Shown here: positions 1-5,271 of the stretch, in pieces
Numbering within the stretch: the first letter of the stretch is position 1
Layout of the letters: each line of letters begins with the position of its first letter
From: Limnobacter sp.
GTDB taxonomy: Bacteria > Pseudomonadota > Gammaproteobacteria > Burkholderiales > Burkholderiaceae_B
Assembly: GCA_012032215.1 (NCBI GenBank)
Contig: JAAURO010000073.1
Span: 1-7,401 of the forward strand
Direction: 5' to 3'
Length of the DNA: 7,401 nt
The notes under the pieces: generated by a model
Seen by the model: the letters and a program-made list of their open reading frames with translations, nothing else
The model's database searches: none
What the model was told of the DNA's origin: nothing
Program-made: the position numbers and the translations under genes

Positions 1-198
1 AAGCTCGGTTTCCTGGCCGTACTGGGCGTGGTAGGTGTCGAAGTGATCTTGCCAGACGTCCGAGATGTATTTGAGGAACAGCATGGTCAAGATGAAGTCT
101 TTGTAGGTATCGGCGCTAATGGTGCCGCGGAACGTATCGCAGGCAGACCACAGGGCCCTGTTGATGTCTTCTTGACTAATCTGGTCGCTTGCTTCCAT
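1..198 (-). CDS. hsdM: Type I restriction-modification methyltransferase subunit HsdM, N-terminal part (runs off the window)
   Basis: Only the first 66 codons are present; the gene continues past the left edge. The translation contains INRALWSACDTFRG followed by a helix with LTMLFLKYISDVW, which is the typical HsdM N-terminal helical domain that precedes the N6-adenine methylase domain. In type I systems HsdM works with HsdS to methylate adenine in a split recognition site and, with HsdR, to cut unmodified DNA. The ATG at 198 is chosen because AAGGA lies a few bases upstream and the family match begins shortly after it. It lies 91 bp downstream of the HsdS-like gene on the same strand, so the two are probably co-transcribed. 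The catalytic NPPF motif and hsdR would lie outside the window, so completeness cannot be judged. Confidence 0.9.
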   Translation of the reverse strand, partial: MEASDQISQEDINRALWSACDTFRGTISADTYKDFILTMLFLKYISDVWQDHFDTYHAQYGQETEL

Positions 199-289
199 GT
201 TTTCCTTGTCTGGCTGGCCGACTGTAAGTGGTGCGTGGTGCTGGCATTGTGCCACCGAGTTGGGTGGACAAAGTGCAGGCAAAGTGCGT
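199..289 (-). other. Gap between the hsdS-like gene and hsdM, with a tandem octamer and hairpins
   Basis: No gene is seen here. On the plus strand CAAAGTGC occurs twice (269-276 and 280-287), with an 11-bp period. Two overlapping inverted repeats follow: TGGCA/TGCCA at 242-254 and CCACC/GGTGG at 252-267. They could be alternative hairpins in the mRNA between the two genes. None has a T-tract, so this does not look like a terminator. The ribosome binding site of hsdM (AAGGA) sits at the hsdM end of the gap. Confidence 0.4.
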
Positions 290-874
290 CTAGGGATTCT
301 GGTTGAGTAATTCATGGGCAATGGCTGTCATCATGCGTTCGCCGTTGCGCAGCAGTTTTTCGGCGAGCTTTTGTTCCTGAAACAGGGTAAAGGCCATGCC
401 AACGATAGCCCGCTGTTTGGCGAGTGGAGGAATGGCAACGGGGGTTTCTTCCAGCACGCTGCGGCGAATGCTTTTGGTAAGAGTGCCTTCGGCATTTTGC
501 TGAAAATAGCTTTGGCAGGGCCCCTGGTTAAGCAGCCAGGCGAGGTACCTGGGCAGGACATCGGGCCTTGTGAGGCGAACGACAAAAAAATGCGGGGCCG
601 CAACCGCCTTGAGGCTGGGGTGTGAAAACCCGCTGCCCACCTCGACCGCATAGTGATGGCTGCCACGTGCGGCCACGAGAATGTCGGTGCTTTGCAACCA
701 GTCGGGAGGGCGTTTGCCAGTAAGCTGGGTGCGCAGACAGCTTTGCCAGTTAATGCCCCCCTGTGCGCAAGCATCTTTCATTTGAACCACCACCAGATCG
801 GCCTGTGGGTTTTCAAGGATTTTACCCCGAAACGGATACCCAGCCTGAATGCCTGCAATTTGCTTTAGCCTCAC
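290..874 (-). CDS. Half-size HsdS-like specificity subunit with a single target-recognition domain
   Basis: This gene encodes a 194-residue protein from a GTG start at 874. GAAAGG lies six bases upstream of that start, and family-like sequence begins there (RLKQIAGIQAGYPFRG). The frame stays open to an ATG at 922, but that ATG lies upstream of the predicted transcript start. Residues 1-140 look like one target-recognition domain, including DILVAARGS at 64-72. Residues 146-160 carry the HsdS-type turn VAIPPLAKQRAIVGM, and 157-190 form the single helical spacer. Classical HsdS proteins have two such units and about 400 residues, so this is half size. It immediately precedes hsdM, so a role as its DNA-recognition partner, perhaps as a homodimer, is likely. 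An accessory S subunit beside a full hsdS outside the window is the alternative. Confidence 0.82.
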   Translation of the reverse strand: MRLKQIAGIQAGYPFRGKILENPQADLVVVQMKDACAQGGINWQSCLRTQLTGKRPPDWLQSTDILVAARGSHHYAVEVGSGFSHPSLKAVAAPHFFVVRLTRPDVLPRYLAWLLNQGPCQSYFQQNAEGTLTKSIRRSVLEETPVAIPPLAKQRAIVGMAFTLFQEQKLAEKLLRNGERMMTAIAHELLNQNP

Positions 875-880
875 ACAACA

Positions 881-886
881 CCTTTC
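881..886 (-). promoter_or_regulatory. Ribosome binding site fixing the GTG start of the HsdS-like gene
   Basis: On the minus strand GAAAGG sits six bases before the GTG at 874. No comparable site precedes the longer ATG start at 922. Confidence 0.6.
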
Positions 887-900
887 ATCATTAATGATGC
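886..900. promoter_or_regulatory. Operator-like palindrome at the R-M transcription start (copy 1)
   Basis: Positions 886-899 (CATCATT/AATGATG) form a perfect 14-bp palindrome. It lies directly downstream of the -10 box of the minus-strand promoter, over the expected transcription start. A dimeric repressor bound here would block transcription of the R-M genes. A second copy, matching at 13 of 15 positions, lies at 947-961. The regulator is not identified. Confidence 0.45.
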
Positions 901-903
901 AGA

Positions 904-932
904 ATAATCGCTTGATCCACAAAATTTGTCAA
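904..932 (-). promoter_or_regulatory. Sigma-70-type promoter for the hsdS-like gene and hsdM
   Basis: On the minus strand a perfect TTGACA (927-932) is followed by 17 bases and then GATTAT (904-909), which matches four of six -10 positions. The start would fall near 896, giving a leader of about 20 bases that contains the ribosome binding site. Part of the promoter lies in an inverted repeat: CTTGA at 911-915 with TCAAG at 929-933, and ACAAA-A-TTTGT at 919-929 between them. Confidence 0.6.
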
Positions 933-946
933 GATATTATTTACCT

Positions 947-961
947 CATTATTGATGATGC
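947..961. promoter_or_regulatory. Operator-like motif (copy 2), upstream of the membrane-protein gene
   Basis: CATTATTGATGATGC matches copy 1 (CATCATTAATGATGC at 886-900) at 13 of 15 positions in the same orientation, with starts 61 bp apart. The similarity continues for about ten more bases (19 of 25 in total). It is an imperfect palindrome. It lies between the R-M -35 box and the plus-strand gene at 984, so it could serve cooperative binding, DNA looping or control of the plus-strand gene. Confidence 0.4.
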
Positions 962-983
962 ATATTTATTGAGCGGGGTATTT

Positions 984-1661
984 ATGAATTGGCTTTGTGC
1001 ATGGCGCTGCCTGCTCTCGTTGGGGCCTGAAGGTGGCGGCCCCTTACAGGCGCCCGATGAAAAACCCCGTAGCGGCCTGAGCGGAGACCCGGCCTTGGGT
1101 GTGTATTCCTTACCCACAGAGGGTGTACCACCTCCTGCTGCGCGGCAAAGCCCACCAAACCACAAAGGGCTTTTGCTGGTGGTGGCAGCGCTGTGTCTGG
1201 GCGCTGTCACACCCTGGTTTTTCAAGAACCATGGTTTTATTCTCAGTGATGCGGTTTTTCTGTTTTTGGTGCTGCTGGTGTTTGCCATGGCGGGGCTTAT
1301 GGCCTATGGGTTTGCCGGAGAAACCCTGCATGGTCTGCACCTGCCCGCTTCCTTTTGTATTTTGATGATTGCGGCTTTGAACGGTGTTGCGGTTTTCACC
1401 CTGATTGAGCATTCTGAAATGCCGGCTTCTTGCTTACACCCGCTTTTTACCCCGATATTTTGGGCCACGCGTGTGGCTTGCGGCATACTGCTGCTGGCCT
1501 CGGCCCTGCTGGTATTTTTGCGCACTTGGCTTAACCTGCGAAACCGTTGCACGCTGGCCTTGGAGCTGTTTGTTTTTTTGCCTTTTTTGGGTATTTTGCC
1601 TTTGTGGTTTGCAAACCCGAAGTGGTCCGTGGCCTTTATTTTGCTGGGTTTACACAACTAA
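984..1661 (+). CDS. Hypothetical membrane protein with five predicted helices
   Basis: This gene encodes 225 residues from ATG 984, preceded by a weak GCGGGG. I do not recognise the family. Residues 12-60 are rich in Gly and Pro and look unstructured. Hydrophobic stretches follow at about 62-80, 89-111, 122-141, 159-180 and 191-209, with a shorter one near 213-223, so an integral inner-membrane protein with five or six helices is likely. The loops are short and no catalytic motif is visible. The frame is open further upstream to 849, but that segment is the AT-rich control region and part of the divergent gene, so the short form is preferred. greB starts 56 bp downstream on the same strand, so co-transcription is possible. 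A later start near GTG 1099, which would remove the odd N-terminus, cannot be excluded. Confidence 0.6.
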   Translation: MNWLCAWRCLLSLGPEGGGPLQAPDEKPRSGLSGDPALGVYSLPTEGVPPPAARQSPPNHKGLLLVVAALCLGAVTPWFFKNHGFILSDAVFLFLVLLVFAMAGLMAYGFAGETLHGLHLPASFCILMIAALNGVAVFTLIEHSEMPASCLHPLFTPIFWATRVACGILLLASALLVFLRTWLNLRNRCTLALELFVFLPFLGILPLWFANPKWSVAFILLGLHN

Positions 1662-1702
1662 ACCACTTGTTTAAGCCACCATTGGTAATACCGGAAGAAT
1701 TT

Positions 1703-1709
1703 AGAAGGA
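1703..1709 (+). promoter_or_regulatory. Ribosome binding site deciding the TTG start of greB
   Basis: AGAAGGA lies eight bases before TTG 1718. The ATG at 1710, in another frame, is only one base from it, too close for efficient use, and reads just three codons (Met-Leu-Thr) before a TGA that overlaps the TTG. Confidence 0.6.
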
Positions 1710-1717
1710 ATGCTCAC

Positions 1718-2191
1718 TTGAATACCCCATTGATTACCCGGCAGGGTTTTGCAGAACTACAGGCGGAGCTTGACCGCCTGTGGCGTATTGAACGTCCGGA
1801 TGTTACAAAAAAAGTAGCTTGGGCAGCCAGCTTGGGTGATCGCAGCGAAAACGCCGACTACCAATACAACAAGAAGCGTTTGCGCGAACTCGACCGCCGC
1901 ATTCGCTATTTGCGCAAACGGCTTGAAAGCCTGAAAATTGTGTACCACCAGCCCGAGCAGAATGGCCGTGTGTTTTTCGGCGCTTGGGTGGAAGTGGAAA
2001 ATGAAGCCGGTCAGGTGCTTGTTTTCCGGTTGGTGGGCTACGACGAGATTTTTAACCGCAAGAATTACATTTCAATCGACAGCCCCATGGCCCGCGCCCT
2101 GCTTAAAAAAGAAGTGGGAGACGAAGCAGAGGTAGTCACCGAGGCAGGCGCAACCATTTGGTATGTCAATTCCATTGAATACAAAGACTAA
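1718..2191 (+). CDS. greB: Transcript cleavage factor GreB
   Basis: GreB enters the secondary channel of RNA polymerase and stimulates cleavage of the backtracked 3' end of the transcript, rescuing arrested complexes. The protein has 157 residues; the E. coli protein has 158. Residues 1-75 are the N-terminal coiled coil, with tip LGDRSENADYQYNKK at 39-53. The acidic pair D41 and E44, which positions the catalytic metal, is present. Residues 85-155 are the FKBP-like C-terminal domain, including GYDEIF and ISIDSPMARALL. The TTG at 1718 is chosen because the protein then aligns from its first residue with known GreB (NTPLITR against KTPLVTR) and has a well-spaced AGAAGGA. The open frame extends upstream into the membrane-protein gene, but that part has no GreB similarity. 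The gene is convergent with cheB. Confidence 0.95.
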   Translation: MNTPLITRQGFAELQAELDRLWRIERPDVTKKVAWAASLGDRSENADYQYNKKRLRELDRRIRYLRKRLESLKIVYHQPEQNGRVFFGAWVEVENEAGQVLVFRLVGYDEIFNRKNYISIDSPMARALLKKEVGDEAEVVTEAGATIWYVNSIEYKD

Positions 2192-2194
2192 ACC

Positions 2195-2216
2195 CCTGCC
2201 GCAAAAACAGGCTTTT
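2195..2216 (+). terminator. Possible weak terminator after greB
   Basis: CCTG (2195-2198) can pair with CAGG (2208-2211), and CTTTT follows at once. The stem is only four base pairs and the loop nine bases, so this is a weak candidate. It is the only hairpin in the 27-bp gap between the convergent greB and cheB stop codons. Confidence 0.22.
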
Positions 2217-2218
2217 CG

Positions 2219-3370
2219 CTAAACCCGAATGGCAGAGCGGCCTCCAATCTTGCTCAAGTGGCTGATCAGGGCACTGGCAATTTTCTCCAGCGGCATAATC
2301 TGGTCGGCTGCGCCCAGGGCAATGGCCTCTCGGGGCATGCCAAACACCACACAGCTTGCCTCATCCTGACAAATGTTGTGACTGCCTGCTTTTTTCATGT
2401 CGGCCATGGCTTGCGCACCATCTTTGCCCATGCCAGTGAGCATGATGCCAATAATATTTTTGGCACCTGCTTGTGTCCCCGAATTAAACAGCACTTCCAC
2501 CGAAGGCTTGTGCCTGTTTACTGTTTCACCATCTTTGAGCCTGCACACGTAGTTGGCGCCATTTTTGGCCAGCAACAGGTGTTTGTCACCAGGCGCTATG
2601 TACACGTGGCCGGGCAACACACGCTCGCCCTCTTGGGCCTCTTTCACGGTCATTGCGCATACGGTGTTCAGCCGATCGGCAAAGCTTTTGGTAAAACCAG
2701 CGGGCATGTGCTGGGTAATTAAAATGGCTGGGCAGTCTGAGGGCAATTTTTCGAGTATGGTGCGCAGGGCTTCCGTACCCCCCGTGGACGAGCCAATCAG
2801 CACCAGTTTTTCAGTGGCGGCAAACCGGTTACCCAACGATTCCACTGGTGTAGGGCGCTGCTGTAGCCCAGCCCCGCTGGGCGGCGAGGAGGCATGCCCT
2901 GCACGAACTGCACTGTTTGTCTGGGAAGTGGTGACTGCCACCGCGGGCAAGCGCCTTAAGCGGAAACGTGCGGCATACGCGGCGCGAATCTTGTCGGTAA
3001 TTTCATTAGCATACTGCACCATGCCCTCGCTGATATTCATCTTGGGTTTGGTGACAAAATCTACGGCGCCCAGTTCGAGTGCCCTGAACGTAACATCGGC
3101 TCCGCGTGCAGTAAGTGTGGACACCATCACCACTGGCGTAGGGCGCGAACGCATTAGACGTTCCAGAAATTCGATGCCATCCATTTTGGGCATTTCGATG
3201 TCCAGGGTAATCACATCGGGAAGATGGCTTTTGATTTTCTCCCTGGCTATAAGCGGGTCGGGGGCGGTTGCCACCATTTCCATGTCGTCCTGGGAATTGA
3301 CAATCCGGGTTAATATATTCCGAATCAGTGCGGAATCATCCACAGCCAGCACCTTGATTTTCTGCGTCAT
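2219..3370 (-). CDS. cheB: Chemotaxis response regulator protein-glutamate methylesterase/glutamine deamidase CheB
   Basis: CheB removes methyl groups from receptor glutamates and deamidates receptor glutamines, resetting receptor sensitivity when CheA phosphorylates it. The protein has 383 residues. Residues 5-125 form the receiver, with acidic D11 and D12, phospho-acceptor D57 (in [12 protein letters not shown]) and K108. Residues about 140-185 are a Pro/Ser/Ala-rich linker. Residues 188-375 are the esterase domain, with catalytic S195 (GSSTGGTEA), H221 (TQHMPAGF) and D317 (GMGKDG) all present. The CheR-docking pentapeptide seen at some receptor tails is not expected here. The ATG at 3370 follows the cheD stop by nine bases, with AGGA from the cheD stop region serving as ribosome binding site, so translation is probably coupled. 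It is the last gene of the block; no cheY or cheZ follows. Confidence 0.97.
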   Translation of the reverse strand: MTQKIKVLAVDDSALIRNILTRIVNSQDDMEMVATAPDPLIAREKIKSHLPDVITLDIEMPKMDGIEFLERLMRSRPTPVVMVSTLTARGADVTFRALELGAVDFVTKPKMNISEGMVQYANEITDKIRAAYAARFRLRRLPAVAVTTSQTNSAVRAGHASSPPSGAGLQQRPTPVESLGNRFAATEKLVLIGSSTGGTEALRTILEKLPSDCPAILITQHMPAGFTKSFADRLNTVCAMTVKEAQEGERVLPGHVYIAPGDKHLLLAKNGANYVCRLKDGETVNRHKPSVEVLFNSGTQAGAKNIIGIMLTGMGKDGAQAMADMKKAGSHNICQDEASCVVFGMPREAIALGAADQIMPLEKIASALISHLSKIGGRSAIRV

Positions 3371-3379
3371 GTTTTCATC

Positions 3380-4006
3380 CTACGAATACTGGGTAACATG
3401 CCCATCGGGGCCTTTTCTCATTTTTAAGTGGTACTGCTTTTCTTGCTCTAACACGCGCAGGTTGGCAACTGGCAGGTTGTATACACGCACGGCGCCCGTG
3501 TCGGTGTAAAAACGCACTCGCCGGCTGGTAACCCCGCCCAAATCGGCCGCACACAAGCGAATTCCCTCTTGTTGCAGAAAACGCATAACAAATTCACAGT
3601 TGCGTTTACCAATGTGTGCCAAGGTGTTGCAATCGGTCATGTTGGCACCCCCAAACACCTTGGCCACCAGGTGTTCGCGCTTGGCCCCCATTTGCATCAG
3701 GTCTTCTATCAGCTTTTGCATGGCTGCAAGGCCATAACAAAATGGTGCGCTGCTCGTCAACGAATGCGGCATGGCGGGCTGGGCAGAAGCGGCCAGTTCT
3801 GCACGGACGGGTTCAGGCGAATCAGGCAACATAAAGTGGTTCATGCCGCCAATGTTGAGCCGCTTGTCGTACAGGCACGCTGCCACGCATGACCCCAATA
3901 GTGTGGAAATTTCTGCAGGCTGCCACGATGCGTAGCATTCCCCGGGCATAACCAGTTGTTTGATGCGCATGGCAGCCTTTTCGGTATGTTGCTGTACGGA
4001 CGACAT
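3380..4006 (-). CDS. cheD: Chemoreceptor glutamine deamidase CheD
   Basis: CheD deamidates specific glutamines of methyl-accepting chemotaxis proteins to glutamate, making them substrates for CheR. The protein has 208 residues. The catalytic Cys is C40 in LLGSCVAACLYD and the catalytic His is H57 in GGMNHFMLP. Their spacing of 17 residues equals that of the well-studied Thermotoga enzyme (C27 and H44). KVFGGANM and the later NCEFV and LGGVTSRRVRFYTDTG segments are typical of CheD. The ATG at 4006 has AGGA five bases upstream; a later Met (residue 13) is possible but has no clear ribosome binding site. It lies 34 bp after cheR and 9 bp before cheB, so all three are probably one operon. Confidence 0.95.
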   Translation of the reverse strand: MSSVQQHTEKAAMRIKQLVMPGECYASWQPAEISTLLGSCVAACLYDKRLNIGGMNHFMLPDSPEPVRAELAASAQPAMPHSLTSSAPFCYGLAAMQKLIEDLMQMGAKREHLVAKVFGGANMTDCNTLAHIGKRNCEFVMRFLQQEGIRLCAADLGGVTSRRVRFYTDTGAVRVYNLPVANLRVLEQEKQYHLKMRKGPDGHVTQYS

Positions 4007-4040
4007 GGCAATCCTGTTCAGGAATGTGCAAAGAGCACTC

Positions 4041-4871
4041 TTAAGTTGAACGAGTGATCAAACGCCTTTGAAACGCATCTACTGAAACTGACGCCAAGCG
4101 GTGCGCATGCTCGGGCAACACCTCGTACACGGTTTTACCTTTGAGCAGAAAATAGTCTTTGGCCATTCCAAAGTTTTCAGAATGCCCGGCATACAGCAAC
4201 CCACCGGGACTCATTAAGGGCGCGAACCGTTTGAGTATCTGAAACTGGACATCTTTCTCGAAGTAAATCATGACGTTTCTGCAGAAAATGACATCAAACC
4301 CGGGGCGTAAATTCCAGTTTTCGCCTAGCAGATTGAGCTGCTTAAAGGTCACGATGGACTGCAACTCTGGACGCACCCGAATCAGGCCATCGTTTTCGCC
4401 ATTGCCTTTTAAAAAATAGCGGCGCAGGATGTCGCGCGGCACTTTGTCCACCTGATCCAGACGGTACACACCGGCCTTGGCATGGGCCAGCACTTTGGTA
4501 TCTATGTCGGTGGCGATGATACGCACGGGCGGGTGCAAAGTGCCAAATGCCTCCATGGCGGTAACGGCCAGTGTGTAGGGCTCTTCGCCCGTAGAGGCTG
4601 CGCTGCACCAGATTTCAATGCGTGGCTTGTGTGAGAGATCCTGAAGCTGTTTTTTCAGGATTTCAAAATGGTGGGCTTCACGGTAAAAAGAAGTCAGGTT
4701 GGTGGTGAGCGCATTGATGAAATGCTCCCACTCCGGGTTGCCTGCACGGCTCTCCAGGCTATCCAGGTATTCAGAAAACCGCTGCATTTTGCAATCGCGC
4801 ACACGCCGTGCCAGGCGGCTATACACCATGCTTTGCTTGCTTTCTGACAAGGAAATGCCTGCTACATGCAA
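4041..4871 (-). CDS. cheR: Chemotaxis protein methyltransferase CheR (main part, downstream of a frameshift)
   Basis: CheR uses S-adenosylmethionine to methylate glutamates on chemoreceptors. This frame gives 276 residues from a TTG at 4871. Visible features are GISLSESKQSMVYSRLARR (the end of the N-terminal helical domain), TNLTSFYRE at 58-65, the SAM-binding loop IWCSAASTGEEPYTLA at 87-102, ATDID at 120-124, VIFCRNVMIYF at 194-204 and GGLLYAGHSENF at 223-234. The TTG is not a convincing start: it has no ribosome binding site and cuts the family's N-terminal domain. The missing part, ending FTLKDFARVRT, is encoded just upstream in another frame (4874-5044). One extra C on the minus strand near 4877 joins them as ARVRTLILHVAGISL, giving about 334 residues. 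All catalytic motifs are intact, so the gene is probably functional if the frameshift is an assembly error. Confidence 0.93.
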   Translation of the reverse strand: MHVAGISLSESKQSMVYSRLARRVRDCKMQRFSEYLDSLESRAGNPEWEHFINALTTNLTSFYREAHHFEILKKQLQDLSHKPRIEIWCSAASTGEEPYTLAVTAMEAFGTLHPPVRIIATDIDTKVLAHAKAGVYRLDQVDKVPRDILRRYFLKGNGENDGLIRVRPELQSIVTFKQLNLLGENWNLRPGFDVIFCRNVMIYFEKDVQFQILKRFAPLMSPGGLLYAGHSENFGMAKDYFLLKGKTVYEVLPEHAHRLASVSVDAFQRRLITRST

Positions 4872-4873
4872 AA

Positions 4874-5044
4874 TCAGGTGCGCACCCGTGCGAAGTCCTT
4901 GAGGGTAAAGTCAAACTCCCGATGGCCTGTTTCGTCTATGGTTCTAACAACTGCCTTGGTTTGCTCCACAGCAGAGCCCAACAAAGGGCTGGCTTTCACG
5001 GAGGTGTTCGATCTGGCTTTGATTTCCCCGAGGATTTTATTCAT
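4874..5044 (-). pseudogene. cheR: Frame-separated 5' end of cheR
   Basis: This stretch reads 56 residues from ATG 5044 to a TGA at 4874-4876. Its last 15 residues (REFDFTLKDFARVRT) match the start of the CheR N-terminal domain, which the downstream frame lacks. Residues before about 41 look like a flexible extension longer than in E. coli CheR (286 residues in total). The ATG has AGGA 11 bases upstream, a rather long spacing. The frame also stays open to a GTG at 5128 with a better-placed GAGAGG, which would add a hydrophobic segment (IGMGILLIPLIGGAV). I prefer ATG 5044 because a membrane-anchored CheR would be unusual. With one base restored near 4877 this becomes the true N-terminus of CheR. 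Confidence 0.75.
4877..4878. other. Frameshift site in cheR (one base missing)
   Basis: The plus strand reads CAGGTGCG; CAGGGTGCG would join the two cheR frames and restore family-like sequence across the junction. Confidence 0.8.
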
Positions 5045-5138
5045 TGTGTTGTTTTTCCTGCTACAAACGGCCCCCCCAATTAGTGGAATCAGGAGAATGC
5101 CCATACCAATCGTTGCCGTTGCTGACACACGCAACCTC

Positions 5139-5165
5139 TCTGAGGCTGTGCATCAACCCGCTTTA
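5139..5165 (-). promoter_or_regulatory. Candidate sigma-28 (FliA) promoter for cheRDB
   Basis: On the minus strand TAAA (5162-5165) is followed by exactly 15 bases and then GCCTCAGA (5139-5146). The FliA consensus is TAAA-N15-GCCGATAA; the -35 element and spacing match perfectly, but the -10 element matches at only four of eight positions (GCC and the last A). FliA commonly drives late chemotaxis genes, which makes the position meaningful. A transcript from here would start near 5130 and favour the ATG at 5044. Confidence 0.32.
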
Positions 5166-5234
5166 AGGCATTTTGGCCGATTGACGGAAAAAGCAAACCC
5201 GGATAAAGGGGAACAAATCTGGTGCATTTAAAAA

Positions 5235-5264
5235 TTTACGTTTTCACTAAATATCACGCATAAT
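5235..5264 (+). promoter_or_regulatory. Candidate promoter giving a leaderless mRNA for the sensor kinase
   Basis: TTTACG (5235-5240), 18 bases, then CATAAT (5259-5264; five of six -10 positions). The start would fall at about 5271-5272, the A of the kinase ATG. No Shine-Dalgarno sequence precedes that ATG. Confidence 0.45.
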
Positions 5265-5271
5265 TGCCCTC

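Larger units (their letters stand above)
5045..5271. other. Divergent intergenic region between cheR and the sensor-kinase gene
   Basis: These 227 bp separate the divergent cheR and kinase genes and hold no convincing gene. Present are a candidate sigma-28 site facing cheR (5139-5165), a candidate leaderless promoter facing the kinase (5235-5264), an isolated TTGACG at 5181-5186 on the plus strand with GATAAA 15 bases later (poorly spaced), and a run of seven C at 5071-5077 within the presumed cheR leader. A reading frame continuous with the cheR 5' end covers part of the region and is discussed under cheR. Confidence 0.5.

Noticed and set aside
28..306. Plus-strand frame opposite hsdM
   Set aside because: The minus strand gives an unmistakable HsdM N-terminus; this frame is its shadow and runs on through the intergenic gap.
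941..1288. Minus-strand frame of 115 codons across the control region and the membrane-protein start
   Set aside because: Low-complexity composition, no family resemblance, and overlap with the promoter and operators on the divergent region.
2553..3509. Long plus-strand open frame (318 codons) opposite cheB
   Set aside because: It is antisense to the clearly coding cheB, has no recognisable domain, and its Ser/Arg/Thr-rich composition is what the complement of a coding frame gives.
4021..4045. Small palindromes (AAGAG/CTCTT at 4031-4042) between cheR and cheD as a terminator
   Set aside because: The stem has almost no loop and no T-tract, and the three genes appear to form one operon.
5045..5134. 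A separate small membrane protein upstream of cheR
   Set aside because: The hydrophobic stretch is continuous in frame with the cheR 5' end and has no stop of its own, so it is at most a longer CheR N-terminus.
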